A DNA stretch of 8,068 nt from Thermoplasmata archaeon (lineage in GTDB: Archaea; Thermoplasmatota; Thermoplasmata; Thermoplasmatales; Thermoplasmataceae): NCBI GenBank assembly GCA_021811635.1, contig JAJZNS010000012.1:1-8068 (forward strand), in the 5' to 3' direction. Shown here in pieces: positions 4,896 to 8,068 of the stretch; positions within the stretch are counted from its first letter, which is position 1, and every line of letters begins with the position of its first letter. A program made the position numbers and the translations under genes. A model generated the notes under the pieces. The model saw only the letters and a program-made list of their open reading frames with translations, did no database searches and was not told the DNA's origin.

Positions 4896-6779
4896 ATGAC
4901 GGAAACGTATGTTTACAATCCGACAAGGAAACAGATTGAGGAGACCAACATTTTCAAATTCGCGAAGAAGCTGGGCCTGCCTGGCCTGGATGAACTTTAC
5001 TCAATGGCAGATTCACAGCGCGAGAGATTCTGGAACGAAGTCGTCAAGGATACCGGCGTGATTTTTTTTGAAGATTACAGCAGGGTGATCGACGATTCCA
5101 GGGGGAAGCCCTGGTCAAAGTGGTTTGTGGGAGGCAAGGTAAATATTGCCTACAATGTGGCAGAAAGGTTCAGGAATTCGGATGCTACCGCAATCGAATA
5201 CGAGAGGGAGAACGGCAAAGGAGGAACCATCACCTTCAGGGAGCTTGACAGGAGGACAGGCAAACTTGCCGGTTCCCTTCTCGATCTTGGAGTGAAGAAG
5301 GGAGACCGGGTCGGGATCTACATGCCTCTTTCTCCGGAGAGCGTGATTGCCCTGTATTCGATCATGCGGATCGGCGCTGTGGCAGTACCAATGTTCTCAG
5401 GATATGGCAATGAGGCTGTGGCTTCCCGCGTGGAGGATGCCGGAATCAAGGTGATGTTCGTCACCTCTGCTTTCGAAAGGAGGGGAAAACAGGTCAACCT
5501 GCTGAAGAACCTGGACGGGCTTGACAAAACCAGGCTGATAGTTTTTGGGAGGAGCGGGGCCCATCTTTCGTTTGATGACATGATACAGAATGGTACGTAC
5601 ACGGAATCCGTGCACACAGAATCGGAAGATCCCGCAATCATCCTGTACACCTCAGGCACCACGGGAAAACCCAAGGGAACTGTGCATGTCCACGGCGGTG
5701 CGCTTGTAAACATAGTCAAGGAGGTGAAGTACTACACAGACATGAAACCTGGCGACACGATGTTCTGGATATCTGACCCGGGCTGGATGATGGGCCCATG
5801 GTCAATGATAGGCTCCAACGCGCTTGGCTGTTCCATATTCGTTTATGACGGTGCTCTCGATTATCCTGAGGAAACCAGGCTCTGGGATCTTGTCAGGAAG
5901 CACCGCATCACCGTTCTTGGCGTTTCACCCACGCTGATCCGTACATTCCGTGCCTCAAAACTGGAGAACCCCATCAGGGGGGTAAGGTGTTTCGGATCCA
6001 CCGGTGAACCGTGGGATACGGAGAGCTGGACATACCTGTTCAACGTGCTTGGCGAGGGAAAAGTCCCTATCTGCAACATTTCCGGGGGCACCGATATCAT
6101 AGGCTGCTTCCTTGCTTCACATCCTGCCATGCCGATGAAACCGAGATGCCTGTACAAGGGTCTCGGGATGAACGTTTCAGTCTATGACGAATCAGGAAGG
6201 GAGATTGAGGACAGCATCGGGTACCTGGTGGCTGAACAGCACCTTCCCTCCATGACCAGGGGCTTATGGCATGCGGAGGAAAAGTATCTGGAAACTTACT
6301 GGTCCCGTTTCCCGGGCGTATGGTTCCATGGGGACTGGGCAGAGCAAAAAGACGGGGGGTACTTTTATCTTTACGGCAGGGCGGACGACGTCATCAAGAT
6401 TGCAGGAAAGAGGGTTGGCCCCGGCGAGGTTGAGGATGTTGTCGCCCGCGTAAAGGGAGTAAGGGAATGCGCGGTGGCTGGCGTACCGGACAGCACAAAG
6501 GGCGAAGCGATTGCGGTCTTCGCTGCAGCAGACAGCCGGGAAGAGATTGAAAAGGAAATCAGGTCATCCATAGAAAGGAGCCTGGGGAAACCATTCTCTC
6601 CTAAATACGTCATACTGATTGACTCCCTCCCGAAGACAAGAAACGGGAAGATAATGAGGAGGATCGCGCGCAACGCATTCCTCGACAGGGATTGCGGCGA
6701 TATCAGCTCGCTTGAGGATGCTTCAATAGTCGAAAAGTTACGCGAAATAGGGAAGAGCTACAGGGGCGGACAAAGTTGA
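4896..6779 (+). CDS. AMP-forming acyl-CoA synthetase (acetyl-CoA synthetase-like, probably larger substrate)
   Basis: Activates a carboxylic acid with ATP to an acyl-adenylate, then transfers it to CoA, releasing AMP and pyrophosphate. The 627-residue length suits the acetyl/propionyl/hydroxyacyl-CoA synthetase group. Motifs in order: WFVGGKVNIAYNV (76-88), phosphate loop YTSGTTGKPKG (251-261), GSTGEPWD (367-374), SGGTD (396-400), HGDW (478-481), hinge YGRADDVIK (493-501), GPGEVE (508-513) and catalytic lysine K585 in TRNGKIMRR. True acetyl-CoA synthetases have TWWQTETG where this protein has ISGGTDIIG, so the pocket tryptophan is Gly397. That predicts a longer or bulkier acid such as a hydroxy-acid, butyrate-type acid or acetoacetate. 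The ATG at 4896 is preferred because a GTG at 4882 is out of frame and soon hits a stop. The next gene overlaps its stop by 4 bases. Confidence 0.92.
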   Translation: MTETYVYNPTRKQIEETNIFKFAKKLGLPGLDELYSMADSQRERFWNEVVKDTGVIFFEDYSRVIDDSRGKPWSKWFVGGKVNIAYNVAERFRNSDATAIEYERENGKGGTITFRELDRRTGKLAGSLLDLGVKKGDRVGIYMPLSPESVIALYSIMRIGAVAVPMFSGYGNEAVASRVEDAGIKVMFVTSAFERRGKQVNLLKNLDGLDKTRLIVFGRSGAHLSFDDMIQNGTYTESVHTESEDPAIILYTSGTTGKPKGTVHVHGGALVNIVKEVKYYTDMKPGDTMFWISDPGWMMGPWSMIGSNALGCSIFVYDGALDYPEETRLWDLVRKHRITVLGVSPTLIRTFRASKLENPIRGVRCFGSTGEPWDTESWTYLFNVLGEGKVPICNISGGTDIIGCFLASHPAMPMKPRCLYKGLGMNVSVYDESGREIEDSIGYLVAEQHLPSMTRGLWHAEEKYLETYWSRFPGVWFHGDWAEQKDGGYFYLYGRADDVIKIAGKRVGPGEVEDVVARVKGVRECAVAGVPDSTKGEAIAVFAAADSREEIEKEIRSSIERSLGKPFSPKYVILIDSLPKTRNGKIMRRIARNAFLDRDCGDISSLEDASIVEKLREIGKSYRGGQS

Positions 6780-7579
6780 TCAATGATCTCTTCATGATAA
6801 GGGAGGGCAGGTTTTCCCTTGACCCCGGGGCGATTTTTGGAACAGTTCCGGAACCGATATGGTCACGTGCGATAAGAAGGAACGCGATGGGAAGGATCGA
6901 TTCGGATGCCAATGTCTTTGTGCTATCCGGAAACGGGGAATACAGCATAATTGACAGTGGGGTTGGAAACATAGGCGATCCAAGGTTCAGGGAGATATTC
7001 CAGATTTCATCCCTGGTGGATCTCAGGGAAAGGCTGGACGAAAATTTCGGTATACGAAACCTGAAACACATACTGCACACTCACGTACACTTCGATCACT
7101 GCGGCAACGATCTGTCCCTTGTTAGGGGAACCGACTCCAGGATCATCATGCAGAAGAAGGAACTCACGAATTACAGGAAACCGAACCAGTTCACGAAAGT
7201 GAGCTATGTGAAAAAGTCCATGCCTGCTGGAAGGGTGCTGGAAATTGACGGAGTTACAAGAATCGGATCGGATGCCAGGATCCTTGCCGTTGGGGGGCAC
7301 ACCACCGGCCATCAGGTCATTGAGTTTTCAATCAGAGGGCGGAAATACCTTCACTTCGGCGACATCATCCCATCGTCGTTCCACATCAGACCCAATTATA
7401 TTCCTGCCATAGACACTAACCCGCTTGACACGCTGAACCTGAAGCTGAAGTTGATCAGGAAGGCAATAAGGGAAAAATCAGTATGCATCTTCAACCATGA
7501 TCCGGTTACTCCTGCAGGGACACTGAGCGGTAGCGAATTGAAGCCGGATCTCACGCCATTCGATTTGGCTAAAGTTTGA
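6776..7579 (+). CDS. Metallo-beta-lactamase-fold hydrolase
   Basis: A 267-residue MBL-fold hydrolase of the glyoxalase II/lactonase-like branch (COG0491-like). All metal ligands are present: HTHVHFDH with H103, H105, D107 and H108; GGHTTGH with H175; GDI with D196; and FNHDP with H241. A binuclear zinc or iron centre is therefore expected. The N-terminal GAIFGTVPEPIW (18-29) and the PSSFHIRPNYIPAIDTNPLDT region (199-219) are traits of an uncharacterised subgroup, so lactone, thioester or other ester substrates are all possible. The TTG start at 6776 overlaps the acyl-CoA synthetase stop (TTGA); an ATG at 6794 is the alternative. The overlap suggests coupled translation and a shared pathway, perhaps opening a lactone to supply the acid or hydrolysing a thioester. 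There is no signal peptide, so it is probably cytoplasmic. Confidence 0.88.
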   Translation: MINDLFMIREGRFSLDPGAIFGTVPEPIWSRAIRRNAMGRIDSDANVFVLSGNGEYSIIDSGVGNIGDPRFREIFQISSLVDLRERLDENFGIRNLKHILHTHVHFDHCGNDLSLVRGTDSRIIMQKKELTNYRKPNQFTKVSYVKKSMPAGRVLEIDGVTRIGSDARILAVGGHTTGHQVIEFSIRGRKYLHFGDIIPSSFHIRPNYIPAIDTNPLDTLNLKLKLIRKAIREKSVCIFNHDPVTPAGTLSGSELKPDLTPFDLAKV

Positions 7580-8066
7580 AGTCGATGTTTTCTGAAATGA
7601 TCTTATCCATGGAGAGCTCGGCAATATCAGTGCCATACAGTCCTATCCTGGAGACATCTTCCGAAACAAGCGAATAGAAATGCACTGAAGACGTTCCGGA
7701 AGAGAGCTTCAGCAGCTCATCCCTGAGTTTAAGTATCTCCCCCTTCCTTTCAATCAGGTCGTTAAGTGCGTGGAAATCCTGGGAATAGAAGGCGCCACTG
7801 GCATCCTCATAGGTCAATCTGCAGTAAGTGTAAAGGGAGTTCAGCGCTTCCATAGGTTCATAATTAATGGGCTTGTACATCAGGAAACGCTTGCTTATGT
7901 TCACGGCATGATCAGCAACCCTCTCAAGTATCCTTGAAAGGATGAGGAAAAATGAAGAGGCCGGGTTCCACTGCCCCTTCGATTCCCTGAATATATACCA
8001 GTGATACCTGTCAACTTCATCATCCCTTTCAATCACGCTCTCGAAAAGTGCCCTGTCCTTGAGCGA
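7569..8066 (-). CDS. PhoU-type phosphate uptake regulator, C-terminal part (runs off right edge)
   Basis: The last 165 residues of a PhoU-domain protein; its beginning lies outside the window. It is helical and shows two PhoU metal-cluster-type segments: ERDDEVDRYHWYIFRE near its visible N-terminus, and RILERVADHAVNISKR about 35 residues later. PhoU proteins restrain phosphate uptake or signalling by the Pst transporter. Many archaeal ones have an AbrB-like DNA-binding domain in front, and the missing N-terminus may hold one, but that cannot be seen. The reading frame is continuous through a GTG at 8036, which is an internal valine rather than the start. The gene is convergent with the MBL hydrolase gene and overlaps it by 11 bases, with no terminator between them. 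Neighbouring genes give no sign of a pst operon within the window. Confidence 0.85.
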   Translation of the reverse strand, partial: SLKDRALFESVIERDDEVDRYHWYIFRESKGQWNPASSFFLILSRILERVADHAVNISKRFLMYKPINYEPMEALNSLYTYCRLTYEDASGAFYSQDFHALNDLIERKGEILKLRDELLKLSSGTSSVHFYSLVSEDVSRIGLYGTDIAELSMDKIISENIDFKL

Positions 8067-8068
8067 GA

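Noticed and set aside
4630..4926. 98-codon minus-strand frame across the beta-subunit end and the following spacer
   Set aside because: Most of it is a shadow of the beta-subunit gene. The spacer part overlaps palindromes and a TATA-like box, and there is no recognisable protein signature.
4882..4938. GTG at 4882 as an earlier start for the acyl-CoA synthetase
   Set aside because: It is in a different frame and reaches a stop after 18 codons.
5318..5719. 133-codon minus-strand frame inside the acyl-CoA synthetase gene
   Set aside because: It is antisense to the conserved phosphate-loop region of a strongly supported gene and has no motif of its own.
8034..8036. GTG at 8036 as the start of the PhoU protein
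   Set aside because: The frame stays open to the right edge and the residues before it continue the PhoU helix pattern, so this is an internal valine of a partial gene.
1..8068. CRISPR array, tRNA, rRNA or intact insertion sequence
   Set aside because: I saw no regularly spaced repeats, no cloverleaf-like T-loop sequence, no rRNA-like stretch and no transposase with terminal inverted repeats. A tRNAscan and ISfinder search would settle this.

Overview
The window looks like chromosomal DNA of an archaeon, most likely one of the Thermoplasmata (relatives of Ferroplasma, Acidiplasma or Cuniculiplasma). The reasons are an HTH_10 (bacterio-opsin-activator type) regulator, a DUF981 membrane protein, a two-subunit ADP-forming acyl-CoA synthetase of Pyrococcus-like architecture, an archaeal-type PhoU protein, A/T-rich boxes at archaeal TATA spacing, TTG and GTG starts, and heavy use of AGG/AGA/ATA codons. 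The lineage is inferred from gene content; no rRNA or other phylogenetic marker is present.

Layout, left to right. Positions 1-356 hold no convincing gene, although one minus-strand frame is open from 277 to the left edge. An HTH_10 regulator (about 357-983, +) is followed by about 300 bases without a gene. A six-helix DUF981 protein (1293-1916, +) ends at a hairpin plus T-tract terminator that begins in a run of ten Gs. Next is a gene-poor stretch of about 460 bases with weak small frames, a TATA-like box and a hairpin. A small CDGSH iron-sulfur protein (2377-2586, +) follows, then the alpha and beta subunits of an ADP-forming acetate/acyl-CoA ligase (2674-4065 and 4062-4724, +, overlapping by 4 bases). 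A 171-base control region with its own TATA-like box leads to an AMP-forming acyl-CoA synthetase (4896-6779, +). This overlaps by 4 bases a metallo-beta-lactamase-fold hydrolase (6776-7579, +). The last gene is the 3' part of a PhoU-type protein on the opposite strand (7569-8066, -), which runs off the right edge and overlaps the hydrolase tail to tail by 11 bases.

The core of the window is acyl-CoA metabolism. The ADP-forming ligase normally converts acyl-CoA + ADP + Pi to acid + ATP + CoA, which conserves energy. The AMP-forming enzyme activates an acid to its CoA thioester at the cost of ATP. At the position where acetyl-CoA synthetases keep their acetate-pocket tryptophan, the AMP-forming enzyme has Gly397 in a SGGTD motif, so it probably takes an acid larger than acetate. 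Its partner hydrolase may make or release that acid, but this is inference. The two units appear to have separate promoters, so they may be regulated independently.

No clearly new system was found. The most useful leads are the acyl-CoA synthetase/MBL hydrolase pair, a perfect inverted repeat against the TATA box of the ADP-forming ligase operon, and a possible pair of related protein fragments in the two gene-poor regions. No CRISPR array, rRNA, tRNA or intact insertion sequence was recognised.
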